Of a DNA stretch of 64,000 bases, positions 52,702 through 61,437 are shown piece by piece (within the stretch, counting starts at the first letter, position 1; the number at the start of each line of letters is the position of its first letter). A program made the position numbers and the translations under genes. The notes beneath the pieces are model-generated. The model ran no database searches. It was not told the DNA's origin and saw only the letters and a list, made by a program, of their open reading frames with translations. The stretch lies in the NCBI RefSeq assembly GCF_024753245.1, contig NZ_JANUGX010000033.1, positions 1 to 64,000 on the forward strand, given 5' to 3'. This DNA comes from Massilia norwichensis. Lineage in GTDB: Bacteria > Pseudomonadota > Gammaproteobacteria > Burkholderiales > Burkholderiaceae_D.

Positions 52702-53581
52702 TGGTACGGTAGGGCGGCAGCCGGTCCACCGAGGTGTTCCTGCTGCGCGCGTACAGCGGCAGCAGCACGTTCATGTGGTTCTGGATCTGCTCGATGCGGT
52801 GCGCGCCGCCGGGGTGGGTCGACAGCAGTTCGATCGGCGCGCTCTGGTTCAGGGCGGCCATCTTCTTCCACAGGGCGATGCCGGCGCGCGGGTCGTAGCC
52901 GGCGCGTGCGGAGATGTCGAGGCCGACCAGGTCGGCTTCGCGTTCCTCGTCGCGCGAGAATTTCAGGACCAGCACCTGGCCGGCCGTGTTGGCGATGCCG
53001 CGCACGTCGTAGCCCGACCAGGCCGACAACAGCGCACCGCCGAGCTGGGTCGCAAGGCCGGTCGCCGTCGCCTTGGTCTGGCGGTCGCGCCCGTGTTCGC
53101 GCAGCGCGTGCGCGATCTCGTGGCCCATCACGGCCGCGATCTCGTCGTCGGTGAGCTTGAGCTTGTCGATGATCCCGGTGAAGAAACCGATGCGCCCGCC
53201 AGGCATGCAGAAGGCATTCACCTGGTCCGACTTCACCAGATTGACCTGCCATTTCCACTGCTGCGCATCCTGGTTCCAGCGCGCGGTGTGCGGAATGATG
53301 CGCTGGGCGATGGCGCGCAGGCGCTTGACCTGCGGGTCGTTGGGCGATACCAGCACGCCCTTCTGCTGTGCCTGGCCCATCATGGCCGCATATTGCTGGG
53401 CCGCCGCCTTGTCCATCTCGCCTTCCGGCGCCAGTGCGTCGCGCAGCCAGCCACCCTTGAGCGGCTTGACGGCAATCCCATCCTGCACGACCTGGCCATT
53501 CTGGCCGCGATCCTGGGCCGGCGCCGCCTGCACGATACCGCACAAGGCCAGCACGGCCACTGTCTGCTTCAACTTGTTCAT
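52685..53581 (-). CDS. M48 family zinc metallopeptidase, periplasmic
   Basis: 298 aa from ATG 53581. Signal peptide (TVAVLALCGIVQAAPAQ). Zinc motif HEIAH in VMGHEIAHALREHG and a downstream Glu in DEEREADLVGLD; substrate-pocket residues near NAFCMPGGRIGFFTG. It resembles the BepA/LoiP-type proteases that act in outer-membrane quality control, though without TPR repeats, so closer to LoiP. It is upstream of the pseudouridine synthase. Confidence 0.92.
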   Translation of the reverse strand: MNKLKQTVAVLALCGIVQAAPAQDRGQNGQVVQDGIAVKPLKGGWLRDALAPEGEMDKAAAQQYAAMMGQAQQKGVLVSPNDPQVKRLRAIAQRIIPHTARWNQDAQQWKWQVNLVKSDQVNAFCMPGGRIGFFTGIIDKLKLTDDEIAAVMGHEIAHALREHGRDRQTKATATGLATQLGGALLSAWSGYDVRGIANTAGQVLVLKFSRDEEREADLVGLDISARAGYDPRAGIALWKKMAALNQSAPIELLSTHPGGAHRIEQIQNHMNVLLPLYARSRNTSVDRLPPYRTNVALR

Positions 53582-53641
53582 GGTCGTCTCCGATGCACTG
53601 TCATTACGCCGCATCATACACAAGCATACGAGAGCACACGG

Positions 53642-54259
53642 TTAGCTGACTACCAGATCCTTCTTGCGCAGCCTGAACACCGCCAGGCTGCCGCGTAGGT
53701 TCGGCAGGAAGGACACCACCTGCCCTTCCGCCAGCGCGACGTACTCCAGCACTTCCAGCCCGCATTTCTCGGCCAGGTCCTTGAAGTCGTAGATCGTGGC
53801 GTAGCGCACGTTGGGCGTGTCGAACCATTGGTAAGGCAGCGAGCGCGAGAGCGGCATGCGGCCCTTCAGCAGCGCCATCCGGTGCGGCCAGTAGGCGAAG
53901 TTCGGGAAGGACACGATGGCTTCCTTGCCGACCCGGACGATGTCGCGCAGGCGCGCCTCGACGTGCTGCATCATCTGCAGCGAGGACAGGCACAGGACCA
54001 TGTCGAAGGTATCGTCGCCGAACAGGTCGAGGCCCTGCTCCATGTCGTGCTGGATCACGCTGATGCCGCGCCTGGTACTTTCCAATACCTTGTCGTCGGC
54101 GATCTCGACGCCGTAGCCGGTGCAGCCCTTGCCGCGTTCCAGGTAGCGCAGCATGGCGCCATCGCCGCAGCCGACGTCCAGCACATGCGAGCCCTGCTTG
54201 ACCCAGTGGGTGATGAAGGCCAGGTCGGGGCGCAGGGTGTTCAAGTCTTCGTATTTCAT
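53642..54259 (-). CDS. metW: Methionine biosynthesis protein MetW
   Basis: 205 aa methyltransferase-fold protein. [15 protein letters not shown] is SAM-binding motif I, and [15 protein letters not shown] and [15 protein letters not shown] are typical MetW stretches. In Pseudomonas-type pathways MetW is required with MetX for homoserine acylation. It overlaps metX by 4 bases (ATGA). Confidence 0.95.
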   Translation of the reverse strand: MKYEDLNTLRPDLAFITHWVKQGSHVLDVGCGDGAMLRYLERGKGCTGYGVEIADDKVLESTRRGISVIQHDMEQGLDLFGDDTFDMVLCLSSLQMMQHVEARLRDIVRVGKEAIVSFPNFAYWPHRMALLKGRMPLSRSLPYQWFDTPNVRYATIYDFKDLAEKCGLEVLEYVALAEGQVVSFLPNLRGSLAVFRLRKKDLVVS

Positions 54260-55410
54260 GCGGCCTCCCTGCCGGTGGATTCTTCCCAGATCCGGTCGTA
54301 ATAGGCGCGCACGATGTCCATGTAGCGCTTGTCTTCGAGCAGGAAGGCGTCGTGGCCGTGCGGCGCGTCGATCTCGGCATAGCTGACCTTGCGGCGGTTC
54401 TCCAGCAGCGCCTCGACGATCTCGCGGCTGCGCTCCGGCGAGAAACGCCAGTCGGTGGTGAAGGACGCGATCAGGTACTGCGCCCTGGTATTCGCCAGCG
54501 CCTTGGCCAGATTGCCGCCGTGCTCGCGCGCCGGGTCGAAGTAGTCGAGCGCCTTGGTGATCAAGAGATAGGTGTTGGCGTCGAAGTACTCGGAGAACTT
54601 GTCGCCCTGGTAGCGCAGGTAGGACTCGATCTCGAAGTCGACGCCGAAGTCGAATTTGTAGTCGTTGGTCTCGGCGGCATTGCGTAGTTTACGACCGAAT
54701 TTTTCCGCCATGTCGTCGTTCGACAGGTAGGTGATGTGGCCGACCATGCGCGCCACTTTCAGACCGTTCTTCGGCACCACGCCGTGCTCGTAGAAGTCGC
54801 CGCCGCGGTAGTCCGGATCGGTCAGGATGGCCTGGCGCGCGACGTCGTTGAAGGCGATGTTCTGGGCCGACAGCTTGGGCGTCGAGGCGATCACGATGCA
54901 GTGGCGCAAGCGCTCGGGGAACATGATGCTCCAGGCCAGCGCCTGCATGCCGCCCAGCGAGCCGCCCATCACGGCAGCAAAACGATCGATGCCGAGCCGC
55001 TCGGCCAGACGCGCCTGGGCCGCGACCCAGTCTTCCACCGTCACCAGCGGGAAGGCCGCGCCGTAGGGCTTGCCGGTGGCCGGGTTGGTGTGCATCGGGC
55101 CGGTCGAGCCGAAGCAGGAGCCGAGGTTGTTGACGCCGATGACGAAGAAGCGGTCTGTGTCGACCGGCTTGCCGGGACCGACCATGTTGTCCCACCAGCC
55201 GGCGCTCTTCGGTTCGTTGGCATAGTGGCCGGCGACGTGGTGCGAAGCGTTCAGCGCGTGGCAGATCAGCACCGCGTTCGACTTGTCGGCGTTCAGCGTG
55301 CCGTAGGTTTCATACATCAGCGTGTAGTCGCCGATGGACGCGCCGCTTTGCAGGCGCAGAGGTTCGGCGAAGTGCATCGCCTCGGGTGAGACTATTCCAA
55401 TCGATCCCAT
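54256..55410 (-). CDS. metX: Homoserine O-acyltransferase
   Basis: 384 aa alpha/beta-hydrolase enzyme activating homoserine for methionine synthesis. The nucleophile elbow is [13 protein letters not shown], and the catalytic His is in [28 protein letters not shown] and [11 protein letters not shown] are family segments. MetX-fold enzymes can use acetyl-CoA or succinyl-CoA. In proteobacteria with MetW the succinyl form is common, so the acyl donor is left open. Next to ptsI (12 bases) and coupled to metW. Confidence 0.95.
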   Translation of the reverse strand: MGSIGIVSPEAMHFAEPLRLQSGASIGDYTLMYETYGTLNADKSNAVLICHALNASHHVAGHYANEPKSAGWWDNMVGPGKPVDTDRFFVIGVNNLGSCFGSTGPMHTNPATGKPYGAAFPLVTVEDWVAAQARLAERLGIDRFAAVMGGSLGGMQALAWSIMFPERLRHCIVIASTPKLSAQNIAFNDVARQAILTDPDYRGGDFYEHGVVPKNGLKVARMVGHITYLSNDDMAEKFGRKLRNAAETNDYKFDFGVDFEIESYLRYQGDKFSEYFDANTYLLITKALDYFDPAREHGGNLAKALANTRAQYLIASFTTDWRFSPERSREIVEALLENRRKVSYAEIDAPHGHDAFLLEDKRYMDIVRAYYDRIWEESTGREAA

Positions 55411-55422
55411 GGGCTTCTTGTT

Positions 55423-57180
55423 TTACAGGGTTTGCAGCTGCTCGACAGCTTCGGCAATGGCGGCGGGTTCCATCGTGCGCAGGATGCGGCGGGTGCGCGG
55501 GCCGAGCACCGCGAGGTCGCTGGACAGGATCTCCTGCTTCACCGCCAGCAGCTGGGCCGGATGCATCGAGAATTCGCGCAGGCCCATGCCGAGCAGCAGG
55601 CGGGTCAGCTTGATGTCGCCCGCCATTTCGCCGCACACGGCCACGTCGATGCCCGCCTTGCGGCCGGCGTCGATGGTCATCGCGATCAGGTGCAGCACCG
55701 CGGGGTGCAGCGGATTGTACAGGTGCGCCACTTCGTAGTCGACGCGGTCGATCGCCAGCGTGTATTGAATCAGGTCGTTGGTGCCGATCGACAGGAAATC
55801 CATGCGCTTGACGAACATCGGCAGCGCCAGCGCCGCGGCCGGGATCTCGATCATGGCGCCGACCTCGATCTGCTCGTCGAACTTGATGTTCTGTTCGCGC
55901 AGCTGCTGCTTGGCCTGGGCGATCATGCCGAGCGACTGGTCGATCTCGAAGGCATGCGCCAGCATCGGGATCAGGATGCGCACCTTGCCGAAGCTTGATG
56001 CGCGCAGGATCGCGCGCAGCTGGGTCAGGAACAGCTGCGGCTCGGCCAGGCAGTAGCGGATCGCGCGCAGGCCCAGGGCCGGATTCAGCGCCGTGTGCTC
56101 GCTCGGGTCGAGCGGCTTGTCGGCGCCGACGTCCAGCGTGCGGATGGTGACCGGACGGCCCTTCATCGCCAGCACCGCCTTGCGGTACTGCTCGAACTGC
56201 TCGTCCTCGCCCGGCACGCGCAGCGCATGGGCGCCACGGCCCATGAACAGGAATTCGGAGCGGAACAGGCCGACGCCGGCGGCGCCCGCGTCCAGCGCCG
56301 GCGCACAATCGTCCGGCAACTCGATGTTGGCCAGCAGCGTGACCGGGGTGCCGTCCTTGGTGATGGCCGGCGTCTTCTTCAGCTTCAGCAGGCGTTTACG
56401 CGCCTTGATCAGCGCGGCCTGGCGCGCGCGGTACTGCTCCAGCACCAGCGCGCTCGGATTGCAGATCACGACGCCGGCATCGCCGTCGACGATCACCCAG
56501 TCGTCCTGCTCGATCAGGCGCGAAGCCTGGCTCATGCCGACCGCCGCCGGGATATCCAGGCTGCGCGCGACGATGGCGGTGTGCGAGTTCTGGCCGCCGA
56601 CGTCGGTCACGAAGCCGACGAAAGAGCGGTCGCGGAAAGCCAGCATGTCGGCCGGCGAGATGTCGTGGGCGACCACGATCATCTGTGGCTGGAACTCGTC
56701 CTCGCCGGCTTTCAGCACCGGCGGCGCGGCCAGCGCGGTACCCATCAGGACCTTCAGCACGCGCTCGGCCACCTGCTGGATGTCCTGCTTGCGCTCGCGA
56801 AGGTATTCGTCTTCGATCTCGTCGAACTGCGCGGACAGCTCGTCGATCTGGGTCACCAGCGCCCATTCGGCGTTGTAGTGGCGGCTGCGGATGATGTCGA
56901 GCGGGGCTTCCGAAATCATCGGGTCCGACAGGATCAGCACGTGCACGTCGATGAAGGCGCCCAGTTCGGTCGGCGCATCTTTCGGCAGCTCGGTCCACAG
57001 CTCCTGCAGGTTGCGGTGCACCGCGGCGAAGGCATCCTGCAGGCGCTTGACCTCGGCCTCGACCTGCTCTTCCGGCACCAGGTAATGCTTGACGTCGAGC
57101 GCGGCCGGCGTGAGCAGGTGCGCACGCCCGATCGAGATCCCGCGCGAAACCGGAATGCCATGCAGTGTGAACGATGCCAT
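55423..57180 (-). CDS. ptsI: PTS phosphoenolpyruvate-protein phosphotransferase (Enzyme I)
   Basis: 585 aa. Transfers phosphate from PEP to HPr. The phosphohistidine is in GGQNSHTAIVARS; the PEP-binding barrel has FRSEFLFMGR and the catalytic Cys in VCGEMAGD. ATG 57180 (MASFTLHGIPVSRGISIG) fits the family. No sugar-specific EIIB/EIIC is near, so with HPr and EIIA-Man it probably forms a regulatory rather than transport chain. Confidence 0.96.
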   Translation of the reverse strand: MASFTLHGIPVSRGISIGRAHLLTPAALDVKHYLVPEEQVEAEVKRLQDAFAAVHRNLQELWTELPKDAPTELGAFIDVHVLILSDPMISEAPLDIIRSRHYNAEWALVTQIDELSAQFDEIEDEYLRERKQDIQQVAERVLKVLMGTALAAPPVLKAGEDEFQPQMIVVAHDISPADMLAFRDRSFVGFVTDVGGQNSHTAIVARSLDIPAAVGMSQASRLIEQDDWVIVDGDAGVVICNPSALVLEQYRARQAALIKARKRLLKLKKTPAITKDGTPVTLLANIELPDDCAPALDAGAAGVGLFRSEFLFMGRGAHALRVPGEDEQFEQYRKAVLAMKGRPVTIRTLDVGADKPLDPSEHTALNPALGLRAIRYCLAEPQLFLTQLRAILRASSFGKVRILIPMLAHAFEIDQSLGMIAQAKQQLREQNIKFDEQIEVGAMIEIPAAALALPMFVKRMDFLSIGTNDLIQYTLAIDRVDYEVAHLYNPLHPAVLHLIAMTIDAGRKAGIDVAVCGEMAGDIKLTRLLLGMGLREFSMHPAQLLAVKQEILSSDLAVLGPRTRRILRTMEPAAIAEAVEQLQTL

Positions 57181-57224
57181 CGATATTCCTGGATGGTAGC
57201 GGCCGCCCCTCGAATCCGGCATCA

Positions 57225-57345
57225 GAGCACCTCGAAGAACCGTAGCGAGCGGAAGCACGGCTGGCCGAGAAGCGCAGCTGTACGAAGAGTACAGCGAGCA
57301 TCGGAGGCCGGCTGTGCGACGCGCAGTAGGTTATTCGAGGTGCTC
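57225..57345. repeat. 121-base imperfect palindrome between ptsH and ptsI
   Basis: Outer arms GAGCACCTCGAA / TTCGAGGTGCTC (57225-57236, 57334-57345) are perfect over 12 bases. The middle arms are related (GCACGGCTGGCC versus the complement of GGCCGGCTGTGC). The centre is CTGTAC-GAAGA-GTACAG (57278-57294). The whole can fold into one long hairpin and ends 2 bases into the ptsH stop codon. There is no T-run. It may be a repeat-family member or an mRNA processing/attenuation structure that sets the HPr to EI ratio. Confidence 0.8.
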
Positions 57346-57613
57346 ATTCGCCTTCGCCGAACTTGTCGTTGATGAGTGCGGTCAGGCCGGCCATGCAGGC
57401 CTCTTCGTCCGGGCCGTCCGCTTCCAGCGTGACCTTGGCGCCCTTGCCGGCGGCCAGCATCATCACGCCCATGATGGACTTGGCATTGATGCGGCGCCCG
57501 TTGCGGGTGAGCCAGACGTCGCTCTTGAATTTCGCGGCCAGCTGGGTGAATTTGGCGGATGCGCGGGCATGCAGGCCCAGCTTGTTGATGATCTCGAGTT
57601 CCTGCTGAATCAT
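57344..57613 (-). CDS. ptsH: Phosphocarrier protein HPr
   Basis: 89 aa. The EI phosphorylation site is H15 in KLGLHARASAKF, and the regulatory Ser is in AKSIMGVMMLAAGKG. It lies 32 bases after the EIIA gene and is separated from ptsI by the long palindrome. Confidence 0.96.
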   Translation of the reverse strand: MIQQELEIINKLGLHARASAKFTQLAAKFKSDVWLTRNGRRINAKSIMGVMMLAAGKGAKVTLEADGPDEEACMAGLTALINDKFGEGE

Positions 57614-57645
57614 ATTGTCGTTGTCGTTGTCGTCTCGTTTATCGA

Positions 57646-58050
57646 TCAGGTACCTACGCGGATCCGGTTATCCACGCGGACGGCGCCATTTTGCGCACCC
57701 GCCAGCGCCATCTCGACCACCACGTCGAGCGTGTCGCGGCGGTAGGTGATGGCACGCAGCAGCATCGGCAGGCTGATGCCGGCGATGATTTCCACGCGGC
57801 CCGCCTCGGCCAGCGCGTTACAGCAATTGGACGGCGTACCGCCCTTGATGTCGGTGATGACCAGCACGCCGTCGCCGTCGTCCAGGCGCTTGATCGCTTC
57901 GTGGGCGAGGCAGTTGACCTCGTTGGTGTCCTGGTCCGCGGTCACGTCGATCGCTTCGAAGCGTTCAGTGGGGCCGCGGAACACGTGCGCCACCGCCGCG
58001 ATGAATGCCTGGCCCAGCGGTGCGTGGGTCATCAGCAGAATGCCTACCAT
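57646..58050 (-). CDS. PTS EIIA component, mannose/fructose family
   Basis: 134 aa. Start ATG 58050 (MVGILLMTHAPLGQAF) with phospho-His H9. The pattern VLVITDIKGGTPSNCCNALA is the EIIA-Man signature. There is no EIIB/C/D in the neighbourhood; in betaproteobacteria this EIIA-HPr-EI set is regulatory, often linked to HPr kinase and polyhydroxyalkanoate/carbon control. It follows gshB by 26 bases. Confidence 0.94.
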   Translation of the reverse strand: MVGILLMTHAPLGQAFIAAVAHVFRGPTERFEAIDVTADQDTNEVNCLAHEAIKRLDDGDGVLVITDIKGGTPSNCCNALAEAGRVEIIAGISLPMLLRAITYRRDTLDVVVEMALAGAQNGAVRVDNRIRVGT

Positions 58051-58076
58051 GTTCTTTCCTGTCGCCTGCTTCGCGT

Positions 58077-59024
58077 TCAGTTTTTCGAAGAGCGGCGCTC
58101 GACGGCGTCGATGAACATCGCCGCCACGTCGAAGCCGGTCTGGTCGGTGATCTCCTGGAAGCAGGTCGGGCTGGTGACATTCACCTCGGTCAGGAAATCG
58201 CCAATCACATCCAATCCTACCAGCAACAGGCCACGCTCGGCCAATTTCGGTCCCAGCGCTTCCGCGATCGCGCGCTCGCGCTCGGAAATCGGCTGCGCCA
58301 CGCCGACGCCGCCGGCAGCCAGGTTGCCGCGCACTTCCCCGCCCTGCGGGATGCGCGCCAGCACGAAGGGCACCGGTTTGCCGTCGATGACCAGCACCCG
58401 CTTGTCGCCTTTGACGATGGCCGGAATGTACTTCTGGGCCATGATGGTGCGCTTGCCGTTGTCGGTCAGGGTCTCGATGATGGAGCCGAGATTCAGGCCG
58501 TCGTCCTTGACGCGGAAGATGCCGGCGCCGCCCATGCCGTCGAGCGGCTTGAGGATCACGTCGCCGTGCTCGGCGTGGAAGGCGCGCAGGCGCGTGCTGG
58601 ACGAGGTCACCAGGGTCGGCGAGGTGAACTCGCTGAACTGGCCGATCGCCAGCTTCTCGTTGTGGTCGCGGATCGCCGAGGGCTTGTTGAACACGCGCGC
58701 ACCCTGGCGCTCGGCCAGTTCCAGCAGGTAGGTGCCGTAGACATATTCCATGTCGAAGGGCGGGTCCTTGCGCTGGATGACGGCGTCGAATTCGGACAGG
58801 CGCAGGGTCTGGGCCTCGCCTGCGGTGTACCACTCATCCGGATCGCCGGTCAGGGTGAGCTCGACCACGTCGGCCGTCACCACGCCCTGCTCCAGCACCA
58901 TGTGGCGCTGCTCGAATGCGTAGATCTGGTGGCCGCGGCGCGCCGCCTCCCGCATCATCGCGAAAGTCGAGTCCTTGTAGATCTTGAATCCGGACAGCGG
59001 GTCGGCGAGAAAAGCGATTTTCAT
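58077..59024 (-). CDS. gshB: Glutathione synthetase
   Basis: Joins gamma-glutamylcysteine and glycine. 315 aa ATP-grasp enzyme with [29 protein letters not shown] (ATP loop), [13 protein letters not shown] and [14 protein letters not shown] (metal ligands Glu/Asn). It is upstream of the EIIA gene. gshA is 1 kb away on the same strand, separated by an oppositely oriented methyltransferase. Confidence 0.97.
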   Translation of the reverse strand: MKIAFLADPLSGFKIYKDSTFAMMREAARRGHQIYAFEQRHMVLEQGVVTADVVELTLTGDPDEWYTAGEAQTLRLSEFDAVIQRKDPPFDMEYVYGTYLLELAERQGARVFNKPSAIRDHNEKLAIGQFSEFTSPTLVTSSSTRLRAFHAEHGDVILKPLDGMGGAGIFRVKDDGLNLGSIIETLTDNGKRTIMAQKYIPAIVKGDKRVLVIDGKPVPFVLARIPQGGEVRGNLAAGGVGVAQPISERERAIAEALGPKLAERGLLLVGLDVIGDFLTEVNVTSPTCFQEITDQTGFDVAAMFIDAVERRSSKN

Positions 59025-59221
59025 GTTGGTTCCAGTCGGGACAATGCCCTGATTTTAGCCGGAAACGCGGATTCTCGCGGAAAGCCGGCCAGTAGCGCAG
59101 TTCAGCCCGGCACGAAAGATTCCAGTTGGCAAAATGACATTTATTCGAGACGCATTTGCGGGCTCTCAAGCGCGCGAATGGTTCACTTGGCGATCATGGC
59201 AGGTCAGGAGGTAAGCCAGCC

Positions 59222-59923
59222 ATGAGCGACCAGGCCGAGCAGGAACGCATCAACCACGTCTATCGCCAGTGGCATGGCGGCGCCGGGCTCGCCCGTTATG
59301 GCTGGCACCGCCCGGAAATCGTCAACCAGCAGGCGGCGCGTTCGCGTGTCCTGTCCAGGCTGCTGTCACGCACGGTGGGGCCCGACTTGTCGAGCGTGCG
59401 CGTGCTCGACGTCGGCTGCGGCAACGGCGGCTTCCTGCGCCAGCTGATCGACTGGGGCGCCACGCCCGCCCACCTGGCCGGCACCGAACTGCAGCAGGAC
59501 CGGCTCGACCACGCCCGCCTGCGTACGGCGCCCGGCGTGCGCTGGCACCTGGGCCAGCTGGATGCCTTTGCCGATAACAGCGTCGACCTCGTCAGCGCCC
59601 ACACCGTGTTCTCGTCCATCCTCGACGAAGACCTGCGGCGCGAACTGGCGGCGGAAATGTGGCGGGTGCTGCGGCCGGGTGGCTGGACGATGATCTTCGA
59701 TTTCCGCTACAGCAATCCGAAAAACACCAACGTCCGCAAGGTCACGGACGTCGAGCTGCTGCGCTTCTGGCCCACCGAGCAGCGCCATTACCGCACGCTG
59801 GTGCTGGCGCCGCCGCTGAGCCGGGCCATGGCGCGCCTGCCCTGGCTGATGCCGGAGCTGCTGGCGGCGCTGCTGCCGCCGCTGCGCTCGCATTTTGTTT
59901 ACATGGCGCGGAAAGAATCCTGA
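59222..59923 (+). CDS. Class I SAM-dependent methyltransferase
   Basis: 233 aa from ATG 59222, with GGAGG 10 bases upstream; an in-frame ATG at 59156 adds 22 dissimilar residues. Motif I is VRVLDVGCGNGGFLRQL, the acidic post-I residue is in LAGTELQQDRL, and motif II-like FADNSVDLVSAHTVFSSI and RPGGWTMIFDFRYSNP follow. A plain Methyltransf_11-type enzyme, substrate unknown. It is the only plus-strand gene between 51.8 kb and the end of the window, lodged between gshB and gshA, and its 3' side carries dispersed repeat copy B. Confidence 0.85.
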   Translation: MSDQAEQERINHVYRQWHGGAGLARYGWHRPEIVNQQAARSRVLSRLLSRTVGPDLSSVRVLDVGCGNGGFLRQLIDWGATPAHLAGTELQQDRLDHARLRTAPGVRWHLGQLDAFADNSVDLVSAHTVFSSILDEDLRRELAAEMWRVLRPGGWTMIFDFRYSNPKNTNVRKVTDVELLRFWPTEQRHYRTLVLAPPLSRAMARLPWLMPELLAALLPPLRSHFVYMARKES

Positions 59924-59932
59924 ACAGCTATG

Positions 59933-59997
59933 CGTGGGCACAGGGTGCCCACCCTACGAATTTACGATACCGGTAGGGTGGGCACCCCGTGCCCACG
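59933..59997. repeat. Dispersed inverted repeat, copy B (methyltransferase-gshA gap)
   Basis: Facing arms CGTGGGCACAGGGTGCCCAC plus CCTACG (59933-59958) and its inverse (59971-59997). It matches copy A at 44129-44190, ends 8 bases from the gshA stop and begins 10 bases after the methyltransferase stop, between convergent genes where it may terminate transcription. Confidence 0.82.
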
Positions 59998-60004
59998 GAC
60001 TACC

Positions 60005-61306
60005 TCAATAGATTTCGGGATCCGGATCGGTACGCTCCATCTCCAGCGACGCCGCCAGCAGCGCCAGTCGCGCCACCACGCCGTACACATAGAAACGGTT
60101 CGGCGCCGCCGTACCCGGCTTGGCCTTCAAATCCGGCACCGCATGCTGCTGGGAGAAGGCCAGCGGCACGAATTGCGAACCCGGCGCGTTCAGGTTCTGG
60201 TCGACGCCGCGCTCGGCGTGCACGCGGTAGAAGCCGCCCACCACGTAGCGGTCGATCATGTACACGACCGGCTCGGCCACCGCATCGTTGATCGATTCGA
60301 AGGTCGGCACGCCTTCCTGGATCAGCACGTCGGTGACGGTGACGCCATCCTTGATGACCGACATCTTGTTGCGCTGCTTGCGGTTCAGGTCCTTGATTTC
60401 GGAAGCATCCTTCACCGTCATGATGCCCATGCCGTAGGTGCCGGCGTCGGGCTTGACGATGACGAAGGGCTTCTGGTCCTTCATCCCGTATTCCTTGTAC
60501 TTCTTCTTGATCTTCGACAGCAGGGCCGAGACGCTGTCGGCCAGCGCTTCCATGCCGATGTCTTCCTGGAAGTTCACCTCGCCGACCTTGCTGTGCAGCG
60601 GGTTCACCATCCAGGGATCGATGTCGATCAGCTTGCCGAACTTCTTCGCCACCTCGTCGAAGGCCTTGAAGTGGTTGCTCTTGCGGCGCAACGCCCAGCC
60701 CGCATGCACGGGCGGCAGCAGCGACTGCTCGTGGATGTTCTCGAGGATGCTCGGGATGCCGGCCGACAGGTCATTGTTCAGCAGGATCGTGCAGGGGTCG
60801 AAATCGGCCAGGCCGACGCGGCGGCCGTTGGCCGAGCGGACCAGGGGCTCGACCACCAGCATGTTGCCGTCCGGCAGAGCCAGCGGGGTCGGCTGGGTCA
60901 CTTCCGGCGACAGCGAACCGAGGCGCACGTGCAGGCCGGTCTGGCGGAAGATCTGCATCAGGCGCTGCACGTTCTGCAGGTAGAAGGGATTGCGCGTGTG
61001 GCTTTCCGGGATCAGGAGCAGGTTGCGCGCATCCGGACAGTACTTGTCGATGGCCGCCATGGCGGCTTGCACCGTCAGCGGCAGCATTTCTGTCGACAGG
61101 TTGTTGAAGCCGCCCGGGAACAAATTGGTGTCCACCGGCGCCAGCTTGTAGCCCGCGTTGCGCAAATCCACCGAGCAATAAAACGGCGGCGTATGCTCCT
61201 GCCACTCGAGGCGGAACCAGCGCTCGATGGCGGGGGTGGCTTCGAGAATCTTTTTTTCCAGGTCCAGCAGGGGACCATTCAGGGCAGTGGCGAGGTGGGG
61301 AACCAT
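60005..61306 (-). CDS. gshA: Glutamate--cysteine ligase, ferroox/betaproteobacterial type
   Basis: 433 aa, first step of glutathione synthesis. It does not resemble E. coli GshA; MVPHLATALNGPLLDLEKKI, YCSVDLRNAGYKLAPVDTN, LFPGGFNNLS, FVIVKPDAGTYGMGIMTV and NAPGSQFVPLAF are typical of the separate proteobacterial family (TIGR02049-like). In related genomes it is usually directly upstream of gshB; here a methyltransferase gene on the other strand intervenes. Confidence 0.95.
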   Translation of the reverse strand: MVPHLATALNGPLLDLEKKILEATPAIERWFRLEWQEHTPPFYCSVDLRNAGYKLAPVDTNLFPGGFNNLSTEMLPLTVQAAMAAIDKYCPDARNLLLIPESHTRNPFYLQNVQRLMQIFRQTGLHVRLGSLSPEVTQPTPLALPDGNMLVVEPLVRSANGRRVGLADFDPCTILLNNDLSAGIPSILENIHEQSLLPPVHAGWALRRKSNHFKAFDEVAKKFGKLIDIDPWMVNPLHSKVGEVNFQEDIGMEALADSVSALLSKIKKKYKEYGMKDQKPFVIVKPDAGTYGMGIMTVKDASEIKDLNRKQRNKMSVIKDGVTVTDVLIQEGVPTFESINDAVAEPVVYMIDRYVVGGFYRVHAERGVDQNLNAPGSQFVPLAFSQQHAVPDLKAKPGTAAPNRFYVYGVVARLALLAASLEMERTDPDPEIY

Positions 61307-61350
61307 GGTGACGTCCTTGAGGCTTCTTAGCGATGTGGGAAATGCAACAT

Positions 61351-61371
61351 GGGGGCTGTCAGCCCCTTTTT
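61351..61371 (+). terminator. Plus-strand terminator-like hairpin upstream of gshA
   Basis: GGGGCT-GTC-AGCCCC followed by TTTTT on the plus strand, 45 bases before the gshA start. No plus-strand gene ends near it, so it would stop antisense transcription through gshA or be incidental. Confidence 0.5.
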
Positions 61372-61395
61372 AAAGCCCACATCCTATCCGAAAAG

Positions 61396-61420
61396 CAAAA
61401 AGCGCCCCGCAGGGCGCTTT
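61396..61420 (-). terminator. Rho-independent terminator of glnK-amtB
   Basis: Minus-strand AAAGCGCCC-TGCG-GGGCGCTTTTT hairpin with T-run, 18 bases after the amtB stop. Confidence 0.9.
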
Positions 61421-61437
61421 CAAGAACGATCCGGCAA

